A stretch of 64,000 bases of DNA from Prauserella salsuginis (GTDB taxonomy: Bacteria > Actinomycetota > Actinomycetes > Mycobacteriales > Pseudonocardiaceae): positions 310,001 to 374,000 of the forward strand of contig NZ_JANBBF010000009.1 of the NCBI RefSeq assembly GCF_024648885.1, read 5' to 3'. The notes under the pieces were generated by a model. It searched no databases and was not told the origin of the DNA. It saw only the letters and a list, made by a program, of their open reading frames with translations. Made by a program: the position numbers and the translations under genes. Positions 7,549 through 16,808 of this stretch are shown here, piece by piece (the stretch's first letter is position 1; the number at the start of each line of letters is the position of its first letter).

Positions 7549-10500
7549 TTACTGCGGGCGGAGCCAGAGTGTGGTGAAGCCGCGCTGGTCCATGCGGGCG
7601 TGGTGGATCAGCGTGTCGTCCGGTTCGTCGTCGGCGAGCGTGCCGTCGGCGAGCAGTTCGACCGGCTGGTATCCCCACTTGCGGTAGGCGGCCAGCACTG
7701 CGGCGGGATCGTCGCCGAACTCCTCGATCGCCTCCGGCGAGAACTCGCACAGCACGTCCGGCCGGTCCCGTTCGAGCGTCTCCTGCAGCCCGGCGAGCGC
7801 GCGGTGGTCCCGGCCCTGCAGATCGGTCTTGACCAGGCCCACCGGCTGCCGCAGCACGTCGGTGCTGCCGTCGAGCCGCACGGACTGCACCATCAGGGCC
7901 GCCGTGCCGTCCGGTTCGCGCACCCGGTGGTCACCGCTGTTGCGCTCGTCGGTGTGCGCGAGCACGAGGTTGCCGTCGGTGTCCCACGCCGCCGCTTCCA
8001 GCACGCTGACGAGCCCGGAGCGTTCCGTCGGCAGGTTCACGGTCAGGTTGCGGCGCAGGAACTCCGCGTTCGTCGGGTCGGCTTCTACGGCCACGACGTT
8101 CGTGACGGCCGACGACGACCGCAGCAGGTTCAGCGTGTGGTAGCCGACGTGCGCGCCGAGGTCGAGGAACGCACCCGGCCGCCGCTGCGCCAACTGCGTC
8201 AGCAGCTGTGCCTCGTCCTGTTCCCACGACCGGTGGTGACGGATCCACGGCAGCATCACGTCGTCGACGGGCAGCAGCAGTACGCCCGCGTCGCACACCA
8301 CGACGTCCCCGCCCTCGGGGATCGGCGCGTGCACGAGCCGCGCGGCCTCCAGTACGGCCTCCAAGTCGCGGCCGAGTCGCTGGATGGCGTGCTCGTCATT
8401 GTCGAACCGCTGGTCACGGGCCTGGATGAGCTCGTGCACCGCCTCCTGACGCCGTTCGACATCGGATGCCACGTGTGCGAGCCGGTCGGCGACCTTGCGG
8501 ATGTCGGCCCTGCTGCTGCGGAACTCCTCGACGCTGACGCTGTCGGTCTGGCGCAGTTCGTCCACCGTGCGGCGCAGCTGGTCGGCCCGCTTCTCCTGTC
8601 TGCGGGCGGCTTCGCGCGCCGCAGCGGCCTCGCTCGACGTCGCTTCGACGGACCGTTCGAGCGCTTCGATCCGCCCGAGCAGCCGCTGCATGGTCGCCTC
8701 GGACCCGTCCTGCAGGGCGCCGAGCACCTTGCGCTGGTGGACGTCGTAGTGGTCGAGCAACCGTAGTACGGCCTTGCGCAGTGCGGGTGCGATCGGCGAG
8801 CGTGCCGCGGCGCCGGTCTCGGGCCGCCACCGCAGTGCTTCGCGGGACTCGCGCATCGGCGTCAACGGGTCCTCGGGAGCGGGTGCCTGTTCGGCGGCCC
8901 TGCGGCGGTCGAGCCACGTACGGTGCGCGCGTTCCAACTCGGTGCGCAGCCACGTCGACGCGGCTTCCATCGACCGCGTGCGCAGGATGTGCTCCCGCGC
9001 GGCCCGCCCCCGGCGTGCGGCTTCCGCGGGCACGTCGGCGATCTGGCGCATCGCGTCGGCCGCGGCCTCGACGTCGGGTTCGGCCCACAGCGCACCCGGG
9101 TGGTACGGCTCGCAGCCGTCACCGACGGGCACCATGCGGTACGGGACAGGCCAGCCGGTGTCGGCGTCGAGGAACTCCGTGGTGCTGGAGTACGCGGTGC
9201 TGATCACCGGCATGCCGCGCGCCATCGCCTCGGCGATCGTCAACCCGAAGCCCTCGCTGCGGTGCAGCGAGACGTAGCAGTCGGCGGAGGCGTACAGGTC
9301 GGCCAGCTCGGCGGTGCTGACATACCCCTCGACGAGTTCGATGCGGGCGTCGTCGGCGACCATCGTGCGCAGGCGTTCGGCGGCCTGCGGGTGCAGATCG
9401 CCGTTGATCGTCTTCAGGACGAGTCGCGCATCGGTGCGGCCCTCGAACGCGATCCGGAACGCCTCGACCGCACCCCACGGGTTCTTGCGTTCGCCGACGC
9501 TGTTGAAGTCGAACGCGAACAGGAACCGCGTCGGATCGCCGGCCTTCCGCACGCGCGCGGTCGGCCCGGGGTCGCGCACGGGCACAGGGATCGTCTTCAC
9601 CGGTACCGGCGAGTGGGCGGCGAACGCGGCGCGGCAGAAGTCGCTGACGGTCCACACCTCGTCGACCATGCCGAACGCCTCGTGCTGCCACTCCGGGAAG
9701 TCCTCGAGCTCCCACGCCCACAGCCCGATGCGGTACCGGTCCCGGACGACGTCGGGGTGCGTCGACGCGGCCAGGCGCGTCTGGTCGGCGTTGACGGCGA
9801 CGATGCTGAGCGGGAACCGCGGATCGCCCGTGGTGGCGGGCCGTTCGACGCCGGTGCGGTTCGACACCGCCTTCTCCTCGACCACCGACGCCACCTCGAC
9901 GCCCGCGTCGACGATCGCGTCGTGGATGACCCTGCCCATCTCGCCGAGTCCCAGTTCGGCGGTCAGATAGCCGAGGAGGTTGACACCGAAATCCTCGTCC
10001 GGTTCGCGCGGCTCCGGCTGCCGGTGCGGCAGCGCCCACTCCGGCAGCACGCCCTCGCCGAGGCCCGAGCTGGTGCACCACGTGCGGAAACCCTCGGCGT
10101 CGGCGCCGGTCGGATGCGGGAACGCGAGCTGCAGGTCCGTCCGTTCCCGCCAGACGGCCATGGCCATGCGGTTCAGTCCGGCGGCGGTCTGCGCGTGGTC
10201 GGCGGGCGCCGACAGCCACGCGCGCAGCGCCTCGCCGCCGTCCTCACCGTAGGCGTGGGGCGGCATCGGTTCACGGCGGCCGGCGCCCCGGGCGGTCTCG
10301 TCGGGCGTCTCGGCCGCGATCCAGCCGTCGCGGAACAGCCGTCGGCAGCCCGCGGGCAGCGGGGTGCCGTCACCGAACGTGGCGAAGCCGTAGGGGATGG
10401 CGTCCAGCGTCTCGGCGTACCCGGACGACTTGAGTGCCGCGCCGTAGGCCTCGCACAGGGCGCGCAGGTCGGGGTTGTCCGACAGCAGCACGCGCGGGTT

Positions 10501-11328
10501 GCGGGCGCAGTGGAACGTCAGCAGCCACGGCTTCTCGGGGCGATAGCCGGAGAAGTGGAAGAACCGCAACGTGTGACCGCCCGCGGTGAGAGTGTCGTCG
10601 TGGGCGCGTTCGACGGGGCGTTCGTGCAGGTTCCAGTACGCGACGTTGAAGCCGGGGTCGGTGAGCACCACGTGCCGGAACAGCGCCGGCACCTGATCGA
10701 CCCAGCGCTGGTCGGTGAACAGTTGCGCCTCGGGCGCCACGATCGCGTCCTGGCGCAGCCTGCCTGCCCAGAACTCGAGGAACTCCTCCGATCCGGGTCC
10801 GACGCCTACGAATCCGAGGTTGAAGATGCCGGTGCCCATGATGACCGCGTCGTCGGGTTCCTTGCCGTCACGCGGCAGCGGTGCGGTGAAGTGCGGGGTC
10901 AGCACGATGCTGTGGTCGAGTGCCAGCTCGGCGACCTCGGGCATCGGCGAGAACACCTGGATGTCCGGGTCGAGGTAGATCACCACCGACGAACTCGCGC
11001 GCAGCTCGCGCAGCAGGTACGGCTTGACCGCCGTCGCCAGCTCGGTGATCGAGTACGCCGTCGCCATGCGCAGGTACGTCTCGGCGTCGATCCCGAACGC
11101 CGACGGCCCGACGATGCGCATGCCGTCGATGACCGTCTCGTCGTCACCGGGATCCTCGGCGCCGATGCCGCGATCGCTGTCGATGACGCCGACGACGAAC
11201 TGGTGCTCCGGATGGTGCTTGAGGTACGACGCCGCGAGCACCCGCGCCGCGGGCAGGTAGTTGCGGGCGACGATGGTGCAGGCGGTGACCACCGTCAGAT
11301 CACCGCTGGCCTGGCTCGGCTCACTCAT
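7549..11328 (-). CDS. Fusion protein: glycosyltransferase + GT4 glycosyltransferase + coiled coil + FkbM methyltransferase
   Basis: 1259 residues with four parts. Residues 1-330 look like a GT-A-type hexosyltransferase: LTVVTACTIVARNYLPAARV at the start and VVIYLDPDIQVF containing the DxD-like motif. Residues about 447-793 are a GT4-like domain, with RFLFAFDFNSVGERKNPWGA and the nucleotide-sugar site HRSEGFGLTIAEAMARGMPV. Residues about 879-966 are a charged coiled coil. Residues about 1000-1259 are an FkbM-type SAM methyltransferase with FLDLGAHVGYHTLNLL and VVAVEADPTNAEFLRRNL. It probably builds and O-methylates a surface glycan. Its ATG overlaps the end of the upstream gene by 8 bp, implying translational coupling. 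Confidence 0.85.
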   Translation of the reverse strand: MSEPSQASGDLTVVTACTIVARNYLPAARVLAASYLKHHPEHQFVVGVIDSDRGIGAEDPGDDETVIDGMRIVGPSAFGIDAETYLRMATAYSITELATAVKPYLLRELRASSSVVIYLDPDIQVFSPMPEVAELALDHSIVLTPHFTAPLPRDGKEPDDAVIMGTGIFNLGFVGVGPGSEEFLEFWAGRLRQDAIVAPEAQLFTDQRWVDQVPALFRHVVLTDPGFNVAYWNLHERPVERAHDDTLTAGGHTLRFFHFSGYRPEKPWLLTFHCARNPRVLLSDNPDLRALCEAYGAALKSSGYAETLDAIPYGFATFGDGTPLPAGCRRLFRDGWIAAETPDETARGAGRREPMPPHAYGEDGGEALRAWLSAPADHAQTAAGLNRMAMAVWRERTDLQLAFPHPTGADAEGFRTWCTSSGLGEGVLPEWALPHRQPEPREPDEDFGVNLLGYLTAELGLGEMGRVIHDAIVDAGVEVASVVEEKAVSNRTGVERPATTGDPRFPLSIVAVNADQTRLAASTHPDVVRDRYRIGLWAWELEDFPEWQHEAFGMVDEVWTVSDFCRAAFAAHSPVPVKTIPVPVRDPGPTARVRKAGDPTRFLFAFDFNSVGERKNPWGAVEAFRIAFEGRTDARLVLKTINGDLHPQAAERLRTMVADDARIELVEGYVSTAELADLYASADCYVSLHRSEGFGLTIAEAMARGMPVISTAYSSTTEFLDADTGWPVPYRMVPVGDGCEPYHPGALWAEPDVEAAADAMRQIADVPAEAARRGRAAREHILRTRSMEAASTWLRTELERAHRTWLDRRRAAEQAPAPEDPLTPMRESREALRWRPETGAAARSPIAPALRKAVLRLLDHYDVHQRKVLGALQDGSEATMQRLLGRIEALERSVEATSSEAAAAREAARRQEKRADQLRRTVDELRQTDSVSVEEFRSSRADIRKVADRLAHVASDVERRQEAVHELIQARDQRFDNDEHAIQRLGRDLEAVLEAARLVHAPIPEGGDVVVCDAGVLLLPVDDVMLPWIRHHRSWEQDEAQLLTQLAQRRPGAFLDLGAHVGYHTLNLLRSSSAVTNVVAVEADPTNAEFLRRNLTVNLPTERSGLVSVLEAAAWDTDGNLVLAHTDERNSGDHRVREPDGTAALMVQSVRLDGSTDVLRQPVGLVKTDLQGRDHRALAGLQETLERDRPDVLCEFSPEAIEEFGDDPAAVLAAYRKWGYQPVELLADGTLADDEPDDTLIHHARMDQRGFTTLWLRPQ

Positions 11329-12814
11329 CGGCGGGCAGGTTCTCGAGCTGGGTCGTCAACGTCGTCTCGAACTTGTCGCGGATGCCGTCCAGCTTCATCT
11401 CCCCGGACACACCCTCGATGCGCACCAGCACGTCGCCGGACAGGTAGTGGCCACGCATCGTCGCGTTCTGGGTGACCTTGCCCTTGTCCTTCTTCTGCTG
11501 GATCTCGGTGACCTGCACCGAACCGGGCACACCGTTGATCGACGTGTTCTTCTGGCCGTTCTTGAGCTGGATGTCGCGCAGTTCGCCCACCGCCGCCGAC
11601 GCGGCGTCCTGGTCGGCCACCTTGACCATGAGCACGACCGTCTTCACCTTCCCGCCGTCGTGCCGGTACACGGCGTACTCGGCCTCGCCGGGTGCGGTGC
11701 CCTGGTAGGCGGAGAGTTCGTCGTCGTTGAGCAGGTTGATGTTGGCGATGTCGTCCCACGACTTGAGCGACGCGCTGCTTTCGACCTGGCCCTGCTGGCC
11801 GTCGAGCGGCATGTCGTCCTTCGGCTCCGGTGCCTGGCTGCTGCTGTTGCCGCCACCGCCTTGCTGGCCCTGGTTGCCGCCTTCCGCTGTCGGCTCACCG
11901 TCACCGGAGCCGAACAGGAAGAACGCGCCCGTGGCGATGCCTGCCAGCAGCACGACCGCGGCGATGATCGCGAAGATCTTGCCCTTGCCGCCCTTCGACT
12001 CGTTGTCGAACGAGTCCTCGGGGCCCTGGCCCCATTCGGCGGAGTCGCCGGGGGAGACGGGCGGGAACTCGCCGCCCCACGGCGGGCTCTGGTCGACGTC
12101 GGGAGCGTTCCACGGCTGCTGCTGCGCCTGCGCGGGCTGGGGGAAGCCGGCGGCGGGGGAGGCCTGCGGCTGGTACGGCGGCTGCGGCGGCGCCACCGGC
12201 TGCACGGCCTGGGTGGCCTCGGCGTCGCCAGGGCGGACGGCCTGCGTCGCCTCCGGGTCGGAAGGCCGCACCGCTTGCGTGGCCTCGGGGTCGCCGCCCG
12301 GCTGCGCCGGTTGCGGAGGCGTCTGCGCGCTTCCAGCAGGGGGCTGACCAGTTTGGCCGGTCTGGCCGGGAGGCGGGCCCACCGCGGCGATGACCTGCGT
12401 CGAGTTGCCGTCGCCGCCCTGGTTCTGGGGCGGCTGCTGGCCCTGCGGCGGTGGCGGCTGTTGTGGGTTCTGCGACTGCTGGGGCTGCGGCGGCTGTGGC
12501 TGCTGCTGCGCCTGCGGCTGGGGCTGAGGAGCCTGCTGCGGCTGAGGCTGACCCTGCTGCTGGGGCTGACCCTGCTGAGGCTGCTGACCCTGCTGGGGCT
12601 GGGCGCCGGCCTGCTGGGCGGGGTCCGGCTGGCCGGGCTGCTGGGGCTGGGCAGGTGCCTGTCCGGGCGCCTGCGCCTGCGCGCCCGCGGCCTCGTCACC
12701 GTGCGTGACAGCTGACGACAGCACCTGGTCGCGTCGGACGCGGTAGTCGTCCGCGGAGAGTCTGCCCGCTGCAAGCTCCTCGTCCAGCTTGCGCAACTCT
12801 TCCTGCCAGGACAC
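11321..12814 (-). CDS. SHOCT-like N-terminus, Gln/Pro-rich linker, single-pass membrane protein (paralog 1)
   Basis: About 497 residues. Two adjacent GTG codons are possible starts. I take the second (12814) because it gives MSWQEELRKLDEEL, matching the paralog encoded just upstream. The N-terminal 35 residues (SWQEELRKLDEELAAGRLSA) resemble a SHOCT short domain. Residues about 45-240 are extremely Gln/Pro-rich, one membrane helix (IFAIIAAVVLLAGIATGAFFLFG) follows near residue 280, and a folded C-terminal domain of about 165 residues is predicted outside the cell. Function is unknown. It overlaps the glycosyltransferase/methyltransferase fusion gene by 8 bp, so it may belong to the same envelope pathway. 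Confidence 0.75.
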   Translation of the reverse strand: MSWQEELRKLDEELAAGRLSADDYRVRRDQVLSSAVTHGDEAAGAQAQAPGQAPAQPQQPGQPDPAQQAGAQPQQGQQPQQGQPQQQGQPQPQQAPQPQPQAQQQPQPPQPQQSQNPQQPPPPQGQQPPQNQGGDGNSTQVIAAVGPPPGQTGQTGQPPAGSAQTPPQPAQPGGDPEATQAVRPSDPEATQAVRPGDAEATQAVQPVAPPQPPYQPQASPAAGFPQPAQAQQQPWNAPDVDQSPPWGGEFPPVSPGDSAEWGQGPEDSFDNESKGGKGKIFAIIAAVVLLAGIATGAFFLFGSGDGEPTAEGGNQGQQGGGGNSSSQAPEPKDDMPLDGQQGQVESSASLKSWDDIANINLLNDDELSAYQGTAPGEAEYAVYRHDGGKVKTVVLMVKVADQDAASAAVGELRDIQLKNGQKNTSINGVPGSVQVTEIQQKKDKGKVTQNATMRGHYLSGDVLVRIEGVSGEMKLDGIRDKFETTLTTQLENLPADE

Positions 12815-13053
12815 CACGTACCCCCTGCTCGATCAGCGCCGCCTGCTCCGGCGACCGCTTCCTGCGATGTGTTCGAACTGCGCTCATTCTGCACGGTGTG
12901 CAGGCCGTGAGAAGGCGTGGGTCGTTTTGTGACCTCCCCGATTCCTGCCGGTCACCGAGAAGCTCTCGCGAACCACCGACCGGCGGGTGCGGGTCGCGAA
13001 ACCGTGGTCGGCCGCCACGCGAGGTGCTGTGTTTCAGCACGTGGGGAGGGGCT

Positions 13054-14355
13054 TCAGGACGCGGGGAGTGCGTCCTGCATCGAGGTGAGCGTTTCCTCGA
13101 GGCGGCGGATCAGTTCCTGCTCGTCACCGCCGTTCGGCTGGGACACGCCGATGCCGACGGCGTGATTGCCCGAGGCGTACCAGACGATGCTCACCCGGCC
13201 GCCGGACTGCTGCCCGGTGAACGCGATGAAGCGGGGGTCGTCACGCAGGCGTTCGTTGGCGAACCCTTCCTTGACCAGGGTCGTGTTCATCGCGCGCTGC
13301 AGGCCGACGGCCTTCTGCCCGCTCGGCGTGCGCGCCACGACGAGGCTGTGGCCCTCGTTGCCGTTCTCGCCTGCCGCGGAGGCGCGGTAGACGAGGTCGG
13401 CGACGCCGAACTTGCGCATCGACTCCGCGTCGACGTCGGTGATGAACCCGAGGTCGAGGGCGCGGTCGATCGACATCGTCGAGTTGTCCGGGCTCGGCTC
13501 GCCGGGCAGTTCGGGCAGGCGGTCCCCGAGCGGGGCTTCTTCGTCGCCGGGGTTGCCGGACCCGCCGTCGGGGTCGGCCAGCGTGCCTGACGTCGGGGTG
13601 GGTGCGGCCTCGTCGTCGCCGGAGCCGCCGCCGAGCCACCATGCGCCGCCGATCACGCCGCCCAGCACGACGAGGACCACCAGCGGCACGACGATCCAGG
13701 CCACCTTGCGCTTCTTCGGCGGTGAGGAGAAGTCGGGATAGGCGCTCGCCTGGGCCGCCGCGGAGATGTCGTCCGTCGACGAGGCGTCGACCGCCGGTGC
13801 GGTGCCGCCCGAGCCGAACCCGCCGGTGGAACCGTTCGCGGGAGTCTGCGGCACGAACAGTGGTGCGGGCGCGCGCCGGGCCGTTGACGGGGCGTGGCTG
13901 AGCGGCGTCGGAGCCGGCTTCGTCGACGCGGGCTGCGCTGCGGAGGGTGTGGTGGAGGGTGTGAACGTGCCGGGCTGGACGTCGGCGGCGTCGCTGCCCG
14001 CCGACAGCTGTGCCTCGGCGGCGGGGTTGGCGGCCGCCCACGTCGGCCCGTCCTGCTGCGTCGGCCGAGTCCCAGGGGTCGTCGCTGCCGGGCTCGTCGT
14101 CGACCCGGCGGCGCTCTGCTCGCGGGAGTCGTCTTGCCTGCCGGAGCCGGAGCCGGAGCCGGAGTCGTCGCCGGAGCCGGAGGTGTCGGTACCGGCGGTG
14201 CCGGTGTCACCGGAGGTGTCGGTGTCGCCGACGTAGCCGCCGTCGCCGGAAGCCTCGGCGAGTACCTCGTCACGCTTGCGCCGGTGCTCGGCCTCGGTGA
14301 GCGCACCGGCGGTGAGCTGGGCGTCGAGACGTCTCAGCTCTTCTTGCCAGCTCAT
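13054..14355 (-). CDS. SHOCT-like N-terminus, disordered linker, single-pass membrane protein (paralog 2)
   Basis: 433 residues from the ATG at 14355. The N-terminus MSWQEELRRLDAQLTAGALT is nearly identical in layout to paralog 1 (RRLD/RKLD, then a GxLxxxxxxxxRDxVL helix). A Ser/Thr/Gly/Pro-rich linker follows, then a membrane helix (VAWIVVPLVVLVVLGGVIGG) near residue 225 and an extracytoplasmic domain of about 190 residues ending SLEETLTSMQDALPAS-like. The outer domains of the two paralogs are only weakly alike. The family is common in actinomycetes but I know of no function. A 239-bp gap with no gene separates it from paralog 1. Confidence 0.75.
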   Translation of the reverse strand: MSWQEELRRLDAQLTAGALTEAEHRRKRDEVLAEASGDGGYVGDTDTSGDTGTAGTDTSGSGDDSGSGSGSGRQDDSREQSAAGSTTSPAATTPGTRPTQQDGPTWAAANPAAEAQLSAGSDAADVQPGTFTPSTTPSAAQPASTKPAPTPLSHAPSTARRAPAPLFVPQTPANGSTGGFGSGGTAPAVDASSTDDISAAAQASAYPDFSSPPKKRKVAWIVVPLVVLVVLGGVIGGAWWLGGGSGDDEAAPTPTSGTLADPDGGSGNPGDEEAPLGDRLPELPGEPSPDNSTMSIDRALDLGFITDVDAESMRKFGVADLVYRASAAGENGNEGHSLVVARTPSGQKAVGLQRAMNTTLVKEGFANERLRDDPRFIAFTGQQSGGRVSIVWYASGNHAVGIGVSQPNGGDEQELIRRLEETLTSMQDALPAS

Positions 14356-14504
14356 GACGGGCTCCCCTGTGGTTCTGCCTGCTCGGGTGGGCGGTGGTGC
14401 CTGCGCGCCGTCGCCACGCCTTGCACGTACGACGAGCACAGTACTGGCAGATGCGGGGTCGTTATCACGGGTCGGAAGGAGAATGTGTCGCCTACCATGG
14501 CCGT

Positions 14505-15164
14505 ATGTCGCTTTTCGGTCGAGACAAGACGCGCCGGGTGTCGGCGGACGAGGCCCTGCCGGGCCGCTCCGAACCGCTGGTGACTCCGGAGCTGCACGCC
14601 GTGCATCCGGACCGGCGCATCAAGCCGCCGTTCCCGGAAGGCATGCGCACCGCGGTGTTCGGCCTCGGCTGTTTCTGGGGTGCGGAGCGGTTGTTCTGGA
14701 TGACCGACGGCGTGTACTCGACGGCCGTCGGCTACGCGGGTGGGCACACTCCGAACCCGACGTACGAAGAGGTGTGCACCGCCCTGACCGGCCACACCGA
14801 GGCGGTCCTCGTCGTCTACGACCCGCAGCGGGTGAGCTACGAACAGCTGCTCAAGGTGTTCTGGGAAGGCCACGACCCGACGCAGGGCATGCGCCAGGGC
14901 AACGACGTCGGTACCCAGTACCGCTCCGCGATCTACTACGACGGTGACGCGCAGCGGGCCGTCGCCGAGTCGTCGTGGGAGGCGTTCCAGCAGGCGCTGC
15001 GCGCGGCGGGTCAGGGCGAGATCACCACGGAGCTCGCGCCGCTCGGCGAGTTCTACTACGCCGAGGACTACCACCAGCAGTACCTGTACAAGATGCCGAA
15101 CGGCTATTGCGGCCTCGGGGGCACCGGCGTGTCCTGCCCGGTCGGCCTCGGCGTGGAGTCGTAG
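14505..15164 (+). CDS. msrA: Peptide-methionine (S)-S-oxide reductase MsrA
   Basis: 219 residues. The catalytic motif [13 protein letters not shown] holds the nucleophilic Cys, and [20 protein letters not shown] plus the C-terminal SCPVG supply candidate resolving cysteines. MsrA reduces methionine-S-sulfoxide in proteins and free methionine using thioredoxin. The start [21 protein letters not shown] is the form conserved in actinobacterial MsrA, so I prefer it although the GGAAGGAG sequence lies about 25 bp upstream. It faces the SHOCT-like paralog 2 gene divergently. Confidence 0.96.
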   Translation: MSLFGRDKTRRVSADEALPGRSEPLVTPELHAVHPDRRIKPPFPEGMRTAVFGLGCFWGAERLFWMTDGVYSTAVGYAGGHTPNPTYEEVCTALTGHTEAVLVVYDPQRVSYEQLLKVFWEGHDPTQGMRQGNDVGTQYRSAIYYDGDAQRAVAESSWEAFQQALRAAGQGEITTELAPLGEFYYAEDYHQQYLYKMPNGYCGLGGTGVSCPVGLGVES

Positions 15165-15209
15165 GCCGCCCCGCCGGTGTCGCATTCGGGTCCACCTCGA
15201 ACGACGACT

Positions 15210-15947
15210 GTGACCGCCCCCGACTGGCTCACTTCGGCGCCGATCGCCCATCGCGGCCTGCACGAGGCGGGATCGCGTCCGGAGAACTCGCTGGCCGCGT
15301 TCACCCGCGCCGTCTCGGAGAGCGTGCCGTTCGAGTTCGACGTCCAGCTGAGCAGGGACGGTGTGCCGGTCGTGCTGCACGACGCCGACATCGCCCGGAT
15401 GACCGGTGGTGCGGGCCTGGTGCGTGACCTCGACTGGGCGCAGCTGCGGACGTTACGGGTCGGCGAGTCCGGTGAGCCCGTCCCGCGGCTCGACGAGGTC
15501 CTCGACACGGTGGACGGCGAGGTTCCGATGGTGGTCGACGTCCGCCGCTGGGGTTTTTCCCGTTCGGCGACGCTCGAACGGGCTGTCGCCGACCGGCTGC
15601 GCAGCTACGCGGGTGCGGCGGTCGTGCAATCCTTCGACCCGGTCGCGGTCGCGCGGTTGCGGCGACTGTTGCCGGATCGGGCCGTCGGTCAGGCGTCCGG
15701 ATCGTTACCTTCGGCCGGTCGGCTGAAGACCGTGCTGGGAAGAATGATGCTGACGAACGCGGTCGTGCGCCCGGATTTCCTCACCTACGAACTGGCCGCG
15801 CTGCCGGATCCGTTCGTCACCTTCTGGCGCGGCCCCCGACGGCCGGTGCTCGCCTACACCGCGCATTCCCCTGCAGACGCCGCCCGAGCCGTCCGGTTCG
15901 CCGACGGCTACTTCTTCGCCGGGTTCACGCCGGAGGCTCGTTTCTGA
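15210..15947 (+). CDS. Glycerophosphodiester phosphodiesterase family protein
   Basis: 245 residues from a GTG giving MTAPDWLTSAPIAHRGLHE. A GTG at 15177 would add 11 residues with no better ribosome site. The GDPD TIM-barrel motifs are present: AHRGLHEAGSRPENSLAAF with the catalytic His-Arg and Glu, FEFDVQLSRDGVPVVLHD with the metal-binding E-x-D and the second catalytic His, and VVQSFDP. It hydrolyses glycerophosphodiesters to glycerol 3-phosphate and an alcohol. No signal peptide is seen, so it is probably cytoplasmic. Its 3' end overlaps the convergent DUF4231 gene by 23 bp. Confidence 0.9.
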   Translation: MTAPDWLTSAPIAHRGLHEAGSRPENSLAAFTRAVSESVPFEFDVQLSRDGVPVVLHDADIARMTGGAGLVRDLDWAQLRTLRVGESGEPVPRLDEVLDTVDGEVPMVVDVRRWGFSRSATLERAVADRLRSYAGAAVVQSFDPVAVARLRRLLPDRAVGQASGSLPSAGRLKTVLGRMMLTNAVVRPDFLTYELAALPDPFVTFWRGPRRPVLAYTAHSPADAARAVRFADGYFFAGFTPEARF

Positions 15948-16467
15948 CCGCGGGTACGGCGCCGTGCACGTCGTAGGTCGGAAACGCCATGTCGGAGAAG
16001 AAGTCGTCCGCCTCCTGCTTGCGGATGTCGATGAGCTTCCGAGCGAATGTCCGCGTGATCTCCCGTTCCTCGGCGCTGGGTGCGTCGTCGCCGGAGCCGA
16101 GCGCATCCAGTCGACTGTGCCACTCCCACCAGGCCGCGGTGACCGCACGTTCGGTGTTGCGCAGCAGGATCCAGGACTGGTCCCACCGGTAGAACGCGCG
16201 GAGTGCGGTGATGCCGGCGACGATCACGCCCGCCACCGAGACGACCAGGTCACGGCCGGGGTAGTCCAGTGTGACCAGCAGTGGCAGTCCGGCGCCGATG
16301 AGAATCACCGTGATCCCGCTGAGTCGGAAGAACCGCCGATGCCACGTGGCGCGGGAACCGTAGAAGCTGCGGAGGCGCAGGGCGTACGTTTCGACCGCCG
16401 TCGCATATCCCGACGAGCGCGGATCCGGCAGCGTGTCCGGGAAGGGTGGGCGGAACTTCATCCCCAT
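15925..16467 (-). CDS. DUF4231 / SLATT-like two-TM membrane protein
   Basis: 180 residues. GGGGAGGG lies a few bases before ATGGGGATG, so the start is at 16467 or 16461. Two hydrophobic helices are present: SGITVILIGAGLPLLVTL and VVSVAGVIVAGITALRAF. They are flanked by ARG/Trp-rich cytoplasmic helices (FYGSRATWHRRFFRL; FYRWDQSWILLRNTERAVTAAWWEW), the DUF4231/SLATT pattern. SLATT domains have been proposed as membrane effectors of nucleotide-signalling conflict systems. This one stands alone with no CD-NTase, SLOG or TIR partner next to it, so a defence role is speculative. Confidence 0.75.
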   Translation of the reverse strand: MGMKFRPPFPDTLPDPRSSGYATAVETYALRLRSFYGSRATWHRRFFRLSGITVILIGAGLPLLVTLDYPGRDLVVSVAGVIVAGITALRAFYRWDQSWILLRNTERAVTAAWWEWHSRLDALGSGDDAPSAEEREITRTFARKLIDIRKQEADDFFSDMAFPTYDVHGAVPAVRNEPPA

Positions 16468-16599
16468 GAACCCTCCCCAGTGGCCGGTCCGCGGATTCGC
16501 GAACGGCGTGGATGCTACTGAAGGAAGTGTGCCGGGTGCGACCGCCACAGGGTCGGACGAACCATGAACAGCTGCGCCGACGACAAGGCAGGACATGCG

Positions 16600-16717
16600 A
16601 TGGGTGAGATGCCGAAGCGCTCGGTCAGCGTCGCCGGGATCGTCGTCGATTCCGACGACCGTGTCCTCGTGATCCGTCGCCGCGACAACGGGCGCTTTCG
16701 CGGTTCGCGTACACGAC
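16600..16717 (+). pseudogene. Remnant of a Nudix hydrolase gene (N-terminal strand only)
   Basis: The frame from ATG 16600 (or 16564) reads MGEMPKRSVSVAGIVVDSDD then RVLVIRRRDNGRF, which matches the first beta-strands of a Nudix hydrolase. The expected PPGG and the Nudix box (GX5EX7REUXEEXGU) never appear. After about 16717 the frame turns into low-complexity arginine-rich sequence and then into the repeat tract. I read it as a truncated, probably dead gene. The boundary of homology is approximate. Confidence 0.55.
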
Positions 16718-16808
16718 GCGTTCGACAGCAGCCGCACACGCGCGCACGACGGGGTGCGGCTCGTAGCGGGGTTGTAACGACCGCCAGTCGCAACACAGGC
16801 GCCGGAGC

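Noticed and set aside
8923-11475. 850-codon plus-strand open frame
   Set aside because: It runs antisense through the glycosyltransferase/methyltransferase fusion gene, whose motifs are convincing. The shadow frame has a low-complexity Arg/Ala/Gly/Val composition only.
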